This document shows, piece after piece, positions 49,001-61,069 of a stretch of 61,069 nucleotides of DNA. A program made the translations under genes and the position numbers. Each line of letters begins with the position of its first letter. Position 1 is the first letter of the stretch. The notes under the pieces were generated by a model. The model worked only from the letters and a program-made list of their open reading frames with translations. It was not told the origin of the DNA and did not search any database. Origin of the DNA: Alectoria sarmentosa (lineage: Eukaryota; Ascomycota; Lecanoromycetes; Lecanorales; Parmeliaceae); the NCBI GenBank assembly GCA_009733775.1, contig WOGZ01000211.1:1-61069 (forward strand), given 5' to 3'.

Positions 49001-52000
49001 GAAAAGAAATCATAAAGTTTAATATAAGCTTTTTTTGATTAATAAAATCTTTTTTATTTCTCGAAAATTGATTTAAATCACGATTTTCTTAAAAAACCTT
49101 TTTGCGATGAATTAATAAATGATTATCGATAATGAAATAATGAAATTTATTTATGTTTGTTTTCATCGCTCAAAATAATATAATTATTAAAAATGATATA
49201 TTTAATAATTACGTTTTCGTAATATAAAGCAGCGTGTATATTTGGGCGTGTTATAACATTTCGAAAAGTTGTTATTTATTTTGCGACGTCTTTTTTTATT
49301 TTAAAAGTTTTCGTTAAATGTTTATATTTTGATTATTTTAAATGTTATAATTCGTTATTTTTAAATATATTATTTATTTCGAATTTATCGTTTAAAATGT
49401 TGATAAACGTTATATGTTTGAAAAAAATGAGATGATCGTCGCGTTTGAAATTTTTGAAATAAACGAATATAACGCATTGATAAAGTTTTTGAAATGTTTT
49501 TCTCGATTATAATAATAATAATATTATATTCTTTTAATCGATTGAATTCATATTTTGAATTAATATTATAATATTGTTTTTTGTCATAATAACGTAATAC
49601 GAAATTATTAAATCAACGTCATTAAAATTTAATGTCGAAAATATGATTATTTTTATAATTTTTAAATATATAAAATTGATTTATTTAAATTATAATCAAA
49701 TGTATAAAAGTAAAAACGTAATAATAAAAAGTTTATCGCATTTTTATATTTAATAATTAATGAGATGATATTTTGATAATTATAAACGATTTTAATTAAA
49801 TGAGAAAAAAAAATATCAAAGTTTAACGCAATAAATATTCGCATTAACGTTAATGAGTATAATAATAAATAACATATATTACGCTTGTTTAATAATCTCG
49901 ACGTATTTTGAATATGTTATATCTTTAAATTTATTTTATATGATGTTTAAAAATAATATGATATTGATTAACGAAATCTGCTCAAATCTCATTTTTATGT
50001 TTTAAAAAAATTTAACATTTTTTAAAAACGCATTTTTTTTGATTCGTTTATAAAATATTCGATGATGATAATGAGCGTTGAGAATAATGTTAAAAATCAA
50101 ATCCGTTTTTTGTTTTTTTGTGATTAAGCATTTTGAGCATTTTCGATTAACGATTAAAAATATAAAGTTAAATTTTTTTTATTATTGTTTTATATCTTTT
50201 ATAAAAATCATTATATAAACGCATATAAATGTTTTCACATCGTTAATGTTGATTTTGAAATCACGATTTAAAATTGTTAATTTAGGTTTCAAGATTTTGA
50301 TTACATTTATAAAATCGTTGATATGTGAATTAAATATTAAAAATAATATATTGACTTTCCGTTTTTTTTTTCATTAATTCAAATTAACGATTATGATATA
50401 AATTTTTATTAAAAATCGATATATGTTATGATAAAGATCAAACGCATTAATGAAAATTAAAAAAGAGATTAAAAGATATGAAGATATCGCGAAATTGATG
50501 AAATGTTTATCATTATATGTGTTTAATTTTAATGTTTCACGAATAAATGTTGATAATTATAATGAACGTGTGTTTTTATTATTAAATTCAAAGATTTAAT
50601 ATATAATGAATTTTGATTTATACGCTGATACATTTTTGTTTAATTTAACATTTAATCTTTTATAATGATAATTAAAATGAGTATTAACTTTTTTGATATA
50701 AATTTGTTTTCGATAAAAATGAACGGTTTTTTGTTTTGATAAAAATAATTTTTTAACATTTGAATTTGTTAACATTAAAAAATTCGATTTATTAAATTCA
50801 AAAGTATTCGCAACATAAAGTGAATTAATGAAAAATTTGATTTGATTTTTCTTCGTCGAAATTGTGTTGTTTTTATTAATTGTAATAATTCGTGTTATAT
50901 AAAATTTACGATTTTTTTGATAAAAATATTTTTTGTTTTATAATGATAATAAACGATATTAAAAAAAAAAATTGAAATTTAATTAAAATAAAAAACGTAT
51001 TCGTCAAAATAGGATTTGATAAATAAAATTTATATCAAAAAATGATAAAGCTCGAAAGGTTAATCAACGAAAAAAATCATTTTCATATAAATCTTAATGT
51101 GAAATTTAATCGATAAAAGCAGAATTTGAAAAAGCTCAATGAGATCGAAAAAATATATTATATTTTTAATTATCCGATTTTTTTTTTGTTTATTTTGCGT
51201 TGAAAGTTGTTTTTATATTACGTTTATTTTTTAACGTTATAATTTTATTAATGATAATTATATATTAACGTATTTTTTAAAAATTATTATAAAGCGCGAA
51301 AGATCTTTGAGCGTTTGCAAATCTTTTGAAAGATCAAATATTTCAAATAAATTTTGATAACTTTATCATATAATGTTAAAAGTTTTATATTATAAATTTA
51401 ATGTTATTAAAAACGTCTTTATTTTTTAATTTGCTCGTTTATGTGATATTTTTTTCGAAAAATTTATTATAAATGAACGTCGTGAAGAAAATAACATATT
51501 TGAATCAAAAGACATAATAAATTCATTTTATATTAATTTATCGAGATCATTTAAAAAGTTCTATTAAAAAGATTTAAGAGATAAAAAAATGTTAAATAAA
51601 ATGATGATACCTTAATGAGATTTAATGATAAAGAGTTAATGTCATTAATTAAAATTGCGTGTATTAAGTCTTTCGTTATCATTATTTTAATGTTTTCGAA
51701 CAAATTATTAAAAATAAGAATAACGTTTTAAAAAATCAATAAAAATTCGCGCGTTAATATCAAAAAACTTATATTTACATTGTTTTTAATAACAGTTTCA
51801 AATAATGTAAATATATCGTTTTCCTCAACACTCTTTATAAATTTATTAAACATGTTCATTTCATAATCATATTATTTATGTTTATTTTTTAATTTGAATT
51901 CATTTACGCGCTGTCGCTTTTGAGTAACGAATTTAAATCTCAAAATTAAATTTCGAATATTTTATAATTAATTATTTTTCAATTTTTTAGATTGATATTA

Positions 52001-55000
52001 TGTTTTTAAAAGATTTATAATTTATCGTATTATGATAAACGGAAACGTTAAGCGCAAAAATTTAAAATTTAATAATCATTATATAAAATGTAAATGTAAA
52101 AGCGCAATTGATCATATAACACGATTGAAAACGTCGAAAATTAAATAAAAAATATGAATGTTATTAACGATCGAGAAAGAAGATTTAAAAATATAAAATA
52201 AAATCATTAATTTTGAAAATGTTATGAAAATGATTAAAAAGATCATGTTGATATCGAGATTGTGAATCAAAATGTTGAATAATTATTATATAAATTGTCA
52301 TAATGCACGTTATCGCAATATTGTTAATATGATCTTATTGTTGTCGTTGATGTTACGTAATTGAAAAAGACGAAAAAAACGCATTTATATATTTCAATTT
52401 TCAAAATTCAAGTATATTCATATTTTATTTCATGAATATGATAATTTGTGTTATTTAATTCATTTCAAAATTATCGCATTAATCAATAACGTATATTAAT
52501 TGTATTTTATATATTTGAAATCTTTTTTGATAATTAATTTAAGATCATAAATAATAAGATGATTTAGGTTTTTGATATCATATTTGAAAAAAGGGTTTTC
52601 GAATTGTTATATATAAATTATCAATGTATGCATTTTTTTGTGTTTTGAATATATTAAATCTTATTTTTTTTCGATATGTTATAAATATTAAAAGATGATG
52701 ATATTAATGAAAAGATGTTAAACGCTTTAAGATACGTTAAAGAGTTAATGAATAATGATAAATGATTTATATGAAAATCGTAAATAAGTTAAATTAGAAG
52801 ATTAATTTGTATGTTTTATAATGATAATATTTACGATATAATTGCGATGTGTTTGATAATTTTGACGATGTTTGATTTTGAGAAAAAACGATTGTTTTAT
52901 TAATGAAATTAAAATTGTCAAATTTCAACGAAAAAAAACATGTTTTCGAACTTTTTCGTTTTAAATTTATTTATTATTTTCGTTTTTCAAATAAAGCAAA
53001 GTCATTCGTTTTTGTGTGTGAAATCAAATATATAAATTCATTGCACAATCTTTATCACATTATGTTTATAAAAATAAATAACACATTTAAAAATTCGCAA
53101 TTTCAATTTTCTTTTAATCTCGCGATAATTAAATCGACATTTAATAAAAAAAAATGATAATACGCGTAATATTAATATAAAAAAATTGCGTATTCAAATT
53201 ATAGAAAATGTTATTGAGCGTTTAATATTATAAAAGAATCATCGCATTATTTCGTCAACTTGAAAAAGAGATAATGATTTTGACGAAAAAAATCAAAATA
53301 ATGGTTTTGACTTTGCGTTTTATAATTTCATTATAAGTTATTTAACGTTATTTATTAATTGAAAAAGATTAATATATATATATAAAGTTATAACATATTG
53401 TTTAATAACGTTAATATTAATAATAAAAAATTTTAAGAATTTAAAAAAGAAGTCGTTTTATTGAAGAATAAAAATAAAATATAATATGTTGCGTTTTTTT
53501 CGAAATTTATCAAAAATAATGTTATTAAAGATTTTTTTAAGGAAAGATTGAAGGATAGGTAATAACGTTTTCGCAAGTATACGCGCGAATTTCGATAAAT
53601 TTGAAATACGTTATTATTTTATATATTTAATTAAATTTAAAATAATGTTTCATATAATAATTATTAAATTTATATACAAAGATGCGATTATAAAATAAGA
53701 TTAAAAATGAGAAAAAAATAATAATAAAATCAATTAAAATGAAAACAATTAAAAGATCCGCTCGATTCAAAATATGAAAATATGATTTTATGTTTTTCGC
53801 TTTTTTTGATATCGATATTAATGATTCGTAATTAAAGATTCATAATTATATCAAAAATGATAAAAATGATATTATTAAAAACATCATTGAATATACGCCT
53901 TTTATAAGGTTTTTCGTATTAAAATATTTTTTTAATGCGTTTAATTGAATATTTGATTTCGTTAACGAATATATTGATATTATCGAATTTGATGAGAAGT
54001 TAACGCTTCATTTTTATTTTAAAAATAAACTATTTCATTATCATTTTTTGTTTTTTTATTACGATTTTATTATAAATCATTTATTAATGAGTTTTTAAAC
54101 ATATAAATCAATTTTGTTATTAAAATCAAATTATATATAAATTAAAAAACGAATTCGCAAGCGTTGCATAACTTTATATATAATTATAATTCGCTTTTGA
54201 TATAAATCCTCGTTATAATGAAATTCGATAAATATTATATAAAAACGAAAGATTTTGTGCGTATCGAATTGAAAAAACGTTATCATCGATAAGAATTTAC
54301 AGATTCGTTAAAATCAGATCATGATGTTAATTATATCTTTTTGGAAATTTCGTTTTCAAAATGAATGTGATTATTTGTGTGAATGCTTATGTTGAGACGT
54401 CTTTGTTATTTCAAAAATGTGTCATTTTTGTTTTTTTTAACATTTATATGACATTAAATATATAACGTTATTTCATTTATTATTACGATTTTACGAGAGC
54501 ATTATATCTTATTACATCTTATATTGTTAAATGAGAATTTATTAAATCATTTCATATCAAAGCGGAGATGTTGCATTACGAAGTTTATGATATATAACAT
54601 ATACTTTGCGAAATAAGCGATTTTTATAATATGCGATGAAATAACTTAAAAGCGAATTTGTTTTGACGATATTCATTTAATGAATCAGCTTTATAAAAAG
54701 AATAAAAAAACTTTATTATGTCACGGAGAATCAACTTTTTCATCATTTTTGTTTTTACAGATTGTGTTTTTATATGTTATTAATTGACATCTGATAAGAG
54801 CAAAAGCCTTATCGTCGCATATCGATTATTTACATTGAATAATTGACGGATCATTTCAAGATGAGTTTTTCGAAATATATCAAATAGATGCAACAAGAGA
54901 TGATAAAGTTGAGAGCTTTGATTGGCATATCTTCATTAAAAACCGCAAATCTGATAGCGACATCTGTAGCATTTTTAAAAATGTTGTTATTTTGAGATCG

Positions 55001-56458
55001 TTTTTTATAAATATGTGAAAGATTATTTATGTTTAACGTCAGCAGCAAAAATGCATAAGCGATATGTTTTCATTCATGATTTTTATTTAAATATTGTTTT
55101 ACATTTTGATTGTCGTTTTCAATTTGTTTTTCAAATCAATTATAAATAAACATCATTATCTTTATATGTATAAAAAGTGTTTGTTTTTCCGCGTGTTGCT
55201 TTTTGCGCATAATCTCTTTTAATAATAAAATACAAGATATAACATTTTTATAAAAATTGTTTGTTTATAATAAATGTATATTTATATAAAGTTTTTTTAA
55301 AAAATCAAATGTCAGAAGGGCGATTTTGTTATATTGATATTAAATTATCAAATGTCGCTTTCGTCTTTATTAAAAAATCAATTTAAATGATTTGAAGATT
55401 GTGTTTGTAAACATAAGCCCTGCTCTCATGATTTTTTTTTATTATTCGAATTCAAATTCTTCGCTTAAGAAGTCGATAATATACGTTGATAAAAGATAAA
55501 AAAATAATAAAATGATAAAATGATATCCTTTCAAAAGAGAATAAGAACGTAAAAAAAATTGATGATGCAAGATAATAAATGCGCACCCGCTTTTTTGAAT
55601 TGCTTTTCAAAATCAATATATAATGTCGACGACTGTGAAGATAACGTATTAGAATAATTATGAATGTTATGCTCAAAGAGAAAAGAGATTGATAAGATTC
55701 AATGATCTTCTTTTATAATAAGCGTATAAACCTTGATGAAATACGAGAACGAATAAAAGAGATCTTTTTTCTATAAATTATATTCGTGTTTTTTGATATA
55801 TGTATTTAAATAAGATTAATATTTTTAATCATCGGTTTTGTAACTCAGCGACAGAGCGTGATGATCTTAATTAAGTTTATTTTCATTTTTCAGAAGTAGC
55901 GTTTTTTGAAAAATGAAGTTAATAAATATCATTAAGAATTTGAGTTTAAATTTCAATGAAATCAGAGAGTGTTTTTTTTTTTGATTTTGACACGTATATA
56001 AGCTCTTATTTAACAATCTATTTATCGTTAAGAAGACGATTTATTTATTGCGTAATAATTTTGTATCATTATTTTTGTAATAAAGAACATAGATAAGAAG
56101 ATAAATAAATAGATAAAGTAATTATTTTAAGGGCGATTACATTTTAAGGGCGATTACATATTTTAATAAGCTGCATTCAACATTTTTTTGTCGGATATTT
56201 TAGGCTCAAGCATAATATCTTTCGTTATGAGCATCATTTCATTAAATCTCGTTTAACGTGTTGTGAAATTTTTATTTTGCGTCACACGTTATTAGAGATA
56301 TATACGAAAAAAGCATAACGACATTTCACAATATATTTTTCAAAATGTCATTTCAATAATGTGTTCGGATTGACGTTTTATTGATGTTATATCCTTTTAT
56401 ATACGTTATTTGATGAAATGCGTTGTTAAAACACGTTTAAAGTTATTTTTAGAGGCTG
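46000..56458. other. Unassigned 10 kb AT-rich block
   Basis: The block has the same composition as the retrotransposon relics but no homology to copia 1/B/F or gypsy A/C that I can see. Open stretches on the minus strand (47,033-47,299, 48,110-48,376, 54,851-55,048) and plus strand (46,839-47,060) are short and unmatched to any family I know. The 12-mer taagggcgatta occurs at 46,497 and twice near the other end (56,128 and 56,145). A large DNA transposon is one possibility; I cannot support it. Confidence 0.35.
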
Positions 56459-56575
56459 ATAGATACAGAACAGCTTGTCGACGGAGATTCTCGGGTAACC
56501 TTCCTTATATGGATCGTGGATCCTTTATCTTGCGGACGTCTGGCCCCCCTAAGAAAGAATAGCATTTAAAATATA
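56459..56575. other. Short normal-composition island
   Basis: About 115 bp of near 50% GC sequence in otherwise 20% GC surroundings. It contains ggatc-gtg-gatcc (a 5 bp stem) and ggacgtctggccccccta. It is not a tRNA and not part of any repeat seen elsewhere in the window. It may be a transposon terminus or a single-copy remnant. Confidence 0.45.
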
Positions 56576-58100
56576 AGTTTTTTATTGTTTATATGAGCGT
56601 TACACGCGCGTTTTCGCTTTTTTGTAAATAAGATAATTAAATATTATTTTTATAAAGATTGTTTATAAAGATTCATCAACGAAAATATTAAATAAATAAA
56701 TTGAAAAATAACGTTCAATTAACACATTTAACTTTGCGAAAATCGTTTTTTTTATTTTAAAAATTTGTGATTTCATTTTTTTCATTTTGTTATTAATTTT
56801 TTATTCGTTTTTATTTTACGCTCGAGAACGCTTTTTAAATTATTTTTCTATAAATTAATTATGTTCGTTATTTTTAAATATCAAAATAATGATAAATTTT
56901 TTTCGATTTTTGAAAGCATCGTTTTCGAGTTCATCATTATGATTTTGATTATTTATAACGTTTTTTGCAAAAGTCTTTAATATCTTTTTAATCGTTTTCG
57001 TTTTTCATGATGAATTCAATATTGCGTTAAATTTTATATTCGAAAATAAAAAGGTTTTCGTGATTGTGAAAAATTTTAATGCATTAAATGATTTAGGTTT
57101 AAAAATAGAAATAAAAATAAAAATAAAGATTATCGAAATTTTTGATAAAATAAATATAGGTTTGAGTCTTTAAATTATTATAAGTTTTTAAATTATTAAA
57201 ATTTTTGATATATTGATTCTCGAGGTTTTCGATTTTTTTTTTAATGATTGAGATTGAATTTAATGATCTTATTAATGAAGCTCACACGTTTTTTAAAGAT
57301 ATTTATCAATTTAATAAAAGTTTTTGATGAAGACATTTTTTTATATTCTTTATATTTTTTATTCTCTTTTTCAATTTTTTTTTTTTTTGATATTCATTAT
57401 ATGTTAATATAATATTTATCAATTCGTTTTGAAAATTTTTATTGAAAATTTTGAATTTATTTGATATAAATCTTCGAACAAATTGCGAGATAGTTTTTTA
57501 AATTGAAGATTTGAATTTAATACGTTTTAATTGCGATTTTTATAAATTTTTTTATAATTCATTTATAATAATAATTGTGTATTTAATTTTAAAAAATAAT
57601 TATATAAAATACGTATTAAAATGAATGTGAGAATATAAGAAATTGAGAGATATGAAAAATGAGAAACATTAGAAATTAAAAGACATTAATATGTTGAGCG
57701 ATCTCATTTAATCAAATTCGAAATAAATAAATAAAGATCGATATTATTATTTTTGGAAAATTTATATAAAAAGTTTCAAAAATAATTATTGTTTTATATG
57801 TGTAAAGTATTTACGCAATTTTAAGATCAATAAATAATATTTAAATATAATAAAAAAATGAAACAATATCAATTAATTGTTATGCTTTTCTTTAACGTGA
57901 ATTTCTTATATTGTGTTATTTATGTCTTGCAATTCATTATTTCATTCATCTTGCAAAAAGATTCATTATTTATTTTGAAAAAAGGTTTAAATCGCGTTAA
58001 TCGTTTTGCTCTCATTTACACATGTCAAGAGAATCGCCATATTATCATGTTGTCAAGCTCATTGTATCTGCCTAATAGACGATATCTTATTAAGTTCATA
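56576..58100. other. AT-rich region without recognised gene
   Basis: Runs of A/T and words such as aaaataaaaataaag at 57,105-57,130. The open frame at 57,858-58,106 overlaps repeat R3 and is not protein-like. Confidence 0.4.
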
Positions 58101-58265
58101 ACTTGACAAGAAATTGATAGATAATCAATTCTAATAAAAGAATCGATTAATTTATAATCACTCAAAATATGATCTTTCTGATGTATCACATTGTCGATAT
58201 CATTATGTCGTCAATTATAAACATATCGCTTATCATGAATTTGACAAGTATCTTATAATTAATCA
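57990..58265 (-). repeat. Repeat R3, copy 2 (mutated)
   Basis: 58,113-58,255 is the reverse complement of 22,063-22,208. Where copy 1 has cttgccaag or cttggcaag this copy has cttgacaag or ttgtcaag, i.e. G-to-A and C-to-T changes. The left part (57,990-58,110) contains several of the same palindromic words but no longer aligns. Confidence 0.6.
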
Positions 58266-58269
58266 ATCG

Positions 58270-59095
58270 TATTTTCAACATTTGATAATAACATTTATAT
58301 ACAATTGTCTGATTAAGCTTTTTCATTAATAATAATTATATGATATCAGGTTTTTCATCACTTAAATATATTACATCATTTAAATCGACGATTTATTATT
58401 TATTAATTAATTCAATTTGTTTATAACATTAAACATTTCATTTCAAATTCTTATTAAATGATCGAGTTTCAACATTATTGAAATCGTTTTTTCTTAATTA
58501 ATTATCCTTTCTTAATCAATTGTTGATTTTTTTTAACGATTTTTTCTCAAATCGATAAATATATTCTTTTGTTAAAAGACAAATATCATTTAACGAAAAG
58601 AATCGATAATTGAAATCTTATCAAATTCACTCTTTTCATCATCTTCTCTTTATGATTTAAAAAAAACATTCTTTTTATATATTTATCGTAATTTTTTAAT
58701 CGACGCTCATTATTTAATTGTTTATAAAAAAACATCATCAGATTAAAATTTATTTTCGAATTTAACGTTATAAAAAATACTCTCATTATAATTTATCAGT
58801 TTTAAAACTTTATCAAATTTGAGTTTTTATTAATTATTCTTATTGAAAAAGAAACTCGATTTGTTATTAATTTCATTATAAAATATATTTAACGTTCGAT
58901 TGAACTCGAATAATAAAAAAACATTTTAATAAAAAAAATCCGAGCTCGCTCACGATCGAAATCTATTTAAACACTTATATGATCATCGAATTAAATGATA
59001 AATAAATCCTTTTTGAAAGTTTTTATCAAAAGATTTAATAAAAATATCGAAGATGTAATTCGATATTTTAAATCATTTTCAAAATCGAAATAAAA
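58270..59095. other. AT-rich region without recognised gene
   Basis: No element or coding signal recognised. The open frame on the minus strand at 58,586-58,786 is low-complexity Lys/Asn/Phe and looks like chance. Confidence 0.35.
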
Positions 59096-59185
59096 ACGTT
59101 ATTCGAAACAAAAAAGTCATTCGAAATAAAAAAATCATTCGAAATAAAAAAGTAATTCGAAACAAAAAAGCAATTCGAAAAAGAA
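59096..59185 (+). repeat. Short tandem repeat
   Basis: Five units of about 18 bp, attcgaaataaaaaaatc and variants (attcgaaacaaaaaagca). Confidence 0.7.
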
Positions 59186-59189
59186 ACTT

Positions 59190-60065
59190 TATTTTTTTTT
59201 ATCGACCTTAAAAGAGAAACAATTCATTATTTCAAAAGAATTATCGAAAGATGATGATATTAAATCGATAATCGAACAATTAATGAATATATTAAATAAC
59301 GTTATTTAAAACGTTGATAATACTCAAAACATTGATAAGCTAGATTTTTTTTAATTTATTATCATATCGAAATCGATATCACTCATTAACAATCTTTCTC
59401 TCGTTGAAAACGATTTCATTAATTTCACGAAATCGTTATTTAATTCGTTATTAATATTAAAAAGATCGTTTATTCTCATTAATTTTTAAGATAATTTTTT
59501 GTTTCGTTTATTTATTGAATTATAACCTTTTTCAGAAGATAATTGAAAAATTTTTCAATTTACATTTGAAAAATATTAATCGTCTTATTCGTTTTTTTCA
59601 CGTTAAAAATCATTTCGACGTTCGTCGAGAACTTTTAAAAAAGGTTAATTAATATAAAAGTTGATAAAAAGATCAATTTTTATAAAGTTTAACACGATTA
59701 TCATCAATTCGTTTTTGTTTATAAATAAAAATTCGATAATATTAAAGTCGACATTTATGAATGATTAAACATATTTTTAATTTAACGAGACTCTTTATAT
59801 TTTTATTAGAGACGAATTTAAAATTACATTTATATCGATTTAATTATAAAATTCGTTAAAAGATCGCGAAGAACAAAATAAATTTAACGATTTAAGATCG
59901 TTTGATAATATCATTAATGTTATTAATAATAATGATTAATTACGATTTAATGTTCAAGATCTTGAATTTTTTCATTTTAACGTTTCAAAATTATATGATT
60001 TTGAATATATGATTTATAATTATAAAGAAATCATTTTTAAAAAGGTTTACATTTTTAATAAACAT
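59190..60065 (+). pseudogene. Possible retrotransposon gag remnant
   Basis: Near 59,955-60,065 one frame reads Q-D-L-E-F-F-H-F-N-V-S-K-L-Y-D-F...K-E-I-I-F-K-K-V-Y-I-F-N-K-H-I. This resembles the end of the gag domain of fungal LTR elements (a hydrophobic block followed by a basic, aromatic motif). Frames shift several times upstream. This is a tentative reading without an alignment. Confidence 0.3.
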
Positions 60066-60072
60066 ATTTATG

Positions 60073-60382
60073 ATTATAGAAAATAGAAAACAGCTACATC
60101 ATTGTACCAGCGCCATTAAGAATCGAACCTCAATACCATTAAATACCATCAACAAACACGATCACAATCATAAGCGTTCGCCTCGAATGGTAAGTCAATC
60201 AATAAACATTTCGCTTCGCAGTACGTCGCTCAACACGGAATTCGAACCAACGATTATTCCCGATTAAGAACTTTAAAACTTATGGCTAATGGCGCTATCA
60301 GAAAATAAAAAACAACTACATCATTATATCAGCGCCATTAGAAATCGAACCTCAATACCATTAAATACCACCAGCAAACAAT
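60073..60382. repeat. Direct repeat pair around a unique core
   Basis: An 85 bp unit (agaaaatagaaaacagctac ... taccatcaacaaaca) at 60,073-60,159 returns at 60,298-60,382 with few changes. Both contain gaatcgaacct, the complement of a tRNA B-box-like GGTTCGATTC. The core (60,160-60,297) is of normal composition. A tRNA-derived retroposon was considered but no matching A box was found at the proper distance. Confidence 0.5.
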
Positions 60383-60625
60383 TATGTTTTATTTATTGAC
60401 GAGATTATTATTAAAAAAAATCTTTCTTTTTGTTTTCGAGATTTAATATTAAATTAATATTTTGAAAAAATCGACGATTTCAAACGAAAAGTTTTTAAGA
60501 ATATAACATTAATCGATTTTATCGATTAATTAACATTACGATTTAAGATGAATATAATCAAAATAATAAATAAATTGTATATCGAAATTTTTTTTTTTGA
60601 AAACGTTATCAAAAAACGCGATCTT
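60383..60625. other. AT-rich spacer before copia H
   Basis: No recognised feature. The open frame on the minus strand at 60,536-60,733 runs into the LTR and is not protein-like. Confidence 0.35.
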
Positions 60626-60760
60626 GTTAAAAGTAAATGGAACACTTGATTGATTGAGTAATCGCAACAGAGCATTTAGATACAAAATGTGCCAAGCCTC
60701 GACAAACCTTCCTTGCCTCGACAAACCTTCCATGTTTCAAATAATTAACACATTTCAACA
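60626..60760 (-). repeat. Copia H LTR with internal duplication
   Basis: Ends match the family, but the middle is different: gcctcgacaaaccttcc is present twice (about 60,694-60,733), where other copies have the gcgcattaatgtgcgcat palindrome. It is a variant LTR type. Confidence 0.7.
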
Positions 60761-61069
60761 CTCCCACATGATCGCATTATAATTCGAAAATCAAAATGTT
60801 TGAACCACCCCCCCTCTTCATTCGAGATGTCATATAACCTAAACGTCAAATAGGAAAAGTGAAAATCGAAAAAGTCGAAAAAATTCAAAAAAATAATCGA
60901 AAACGTTTCATAATAACCCAAATATCAAATACGAGATTCAAAACTCGCGATATCCAAAACTGAGTAGAAACAATGAAAAAATCCGAAATCGGATTTTTTT
61001 TTTTTTTTTTTTTGAAACGATTATGTCCTTTTGAACATATCCGTCACGATATCACATAAAAAAAATTCC
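60626..61069 (-). mobile_element. Copia H, minus-strand LTR and 3' region (cut by window end)
   Basis: An LTR at 60,626-60,760 starts TGTTAAAAGTAAATGG and ends catttcaaca, followed by the complement of the purine tract (ctcccacatg) and the shared 3' region ending in atcacataaaaaaaattcc at the window edge. This copy is less AT-rich (runs such as accacccccc) and includes a 20-base T run at 60,990-61,012. It is probably the youngest copia here. Confidence 0.75.

Noticed and set aside
56459..56575. tRNA gene in the GC-rich patch
   Set aside because: No cloverleaf, A box or B box could be laid out on either strand.
1..61069. Mitochondrial or organellar origin because of the extreme AT content
   Set aside because: Nuclear spliceosomal introns, TAF1/TGS1, and LTR elements with target duplications and RIP-type decay show nuclear DNA.

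Overview
The window looks like a chromosomal segment of a filamentous ascomycete (Pezizomycotina-type fungus): a short gene island with normal base composition inside long, extremely AT-rich blocks of decayed LTR retrotransposons. Three things point this way. The two host genes have short 46-130 bp GT-AG introns with CTGAC/CTAAT-like branch sites. Their proteins read as fungal TGS1 and fungal-type (bromodomain-less) TAF1. The surrounding elements show repeat-induced point mutation (RIP): tryptophan and glutamine codons turned into stops, D-to-N changes at catalytic sites, and C surviving mostly in CpG.

Layout. 1-6.4 kb: the right end of a dispersed repeat (R1), then a plus-strand Ty1/copia pol relic ending in an LTR that sits inside an older copia copy. 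6.4-9.9 kb: two minus-strand copia 3' ends separated by a short repeat (R2). 9.87-10.70 kb: a full R1 copy with a minisatellite core. 10.7-14.5 kb: a second plus-strand copia relic. 15.1-21.3 kb: the gene island, with TGS1 (minus, five exons, 233 aa) and TAF1 (plus, six exons, 1127 aa) transcribed divergently; their shared upstream region has been invaded by an AT-rich repeat. 22.0-22.5 kb: a hairpin-rich repeat (R3), then a copia 3' fragment.

22.97-44.2 kb is one nested insertion. A plus-strand Ty3/gypsy element (A) is split in its protease-RT linker by a minus-strand copia (B, 25,891-40,382, 125 bp LTRs, ATAAT target-site duplication). Copia B is split near its protease by a plus-strand chromodomain gypsy (C, 30,567-37,851, 193/194 bp LTRs, TAAAA duplication). 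A third R1 copy interrupts gypsy A between RNase H and integrase. 44.2-60 kb is AT-rich sequence in which I recognise only a foldback, a second R3 copy, simple tandem repeats and a possible gag relic; 46-56 kb stays unassigned. The window ends in another minus-strand copia 3' end.

No retrotransposon frame in the window is intact. The only genes I consider functional are TGS1 (snRNA/snoRNA cap hypermethylation) and TAF1 (TFIID scaffold). I found no rRNA, convincing tRNA, CRISPR array or other gene system. Exon structures were deduced by hand from splice signals and family knowledge, not from transcript data.
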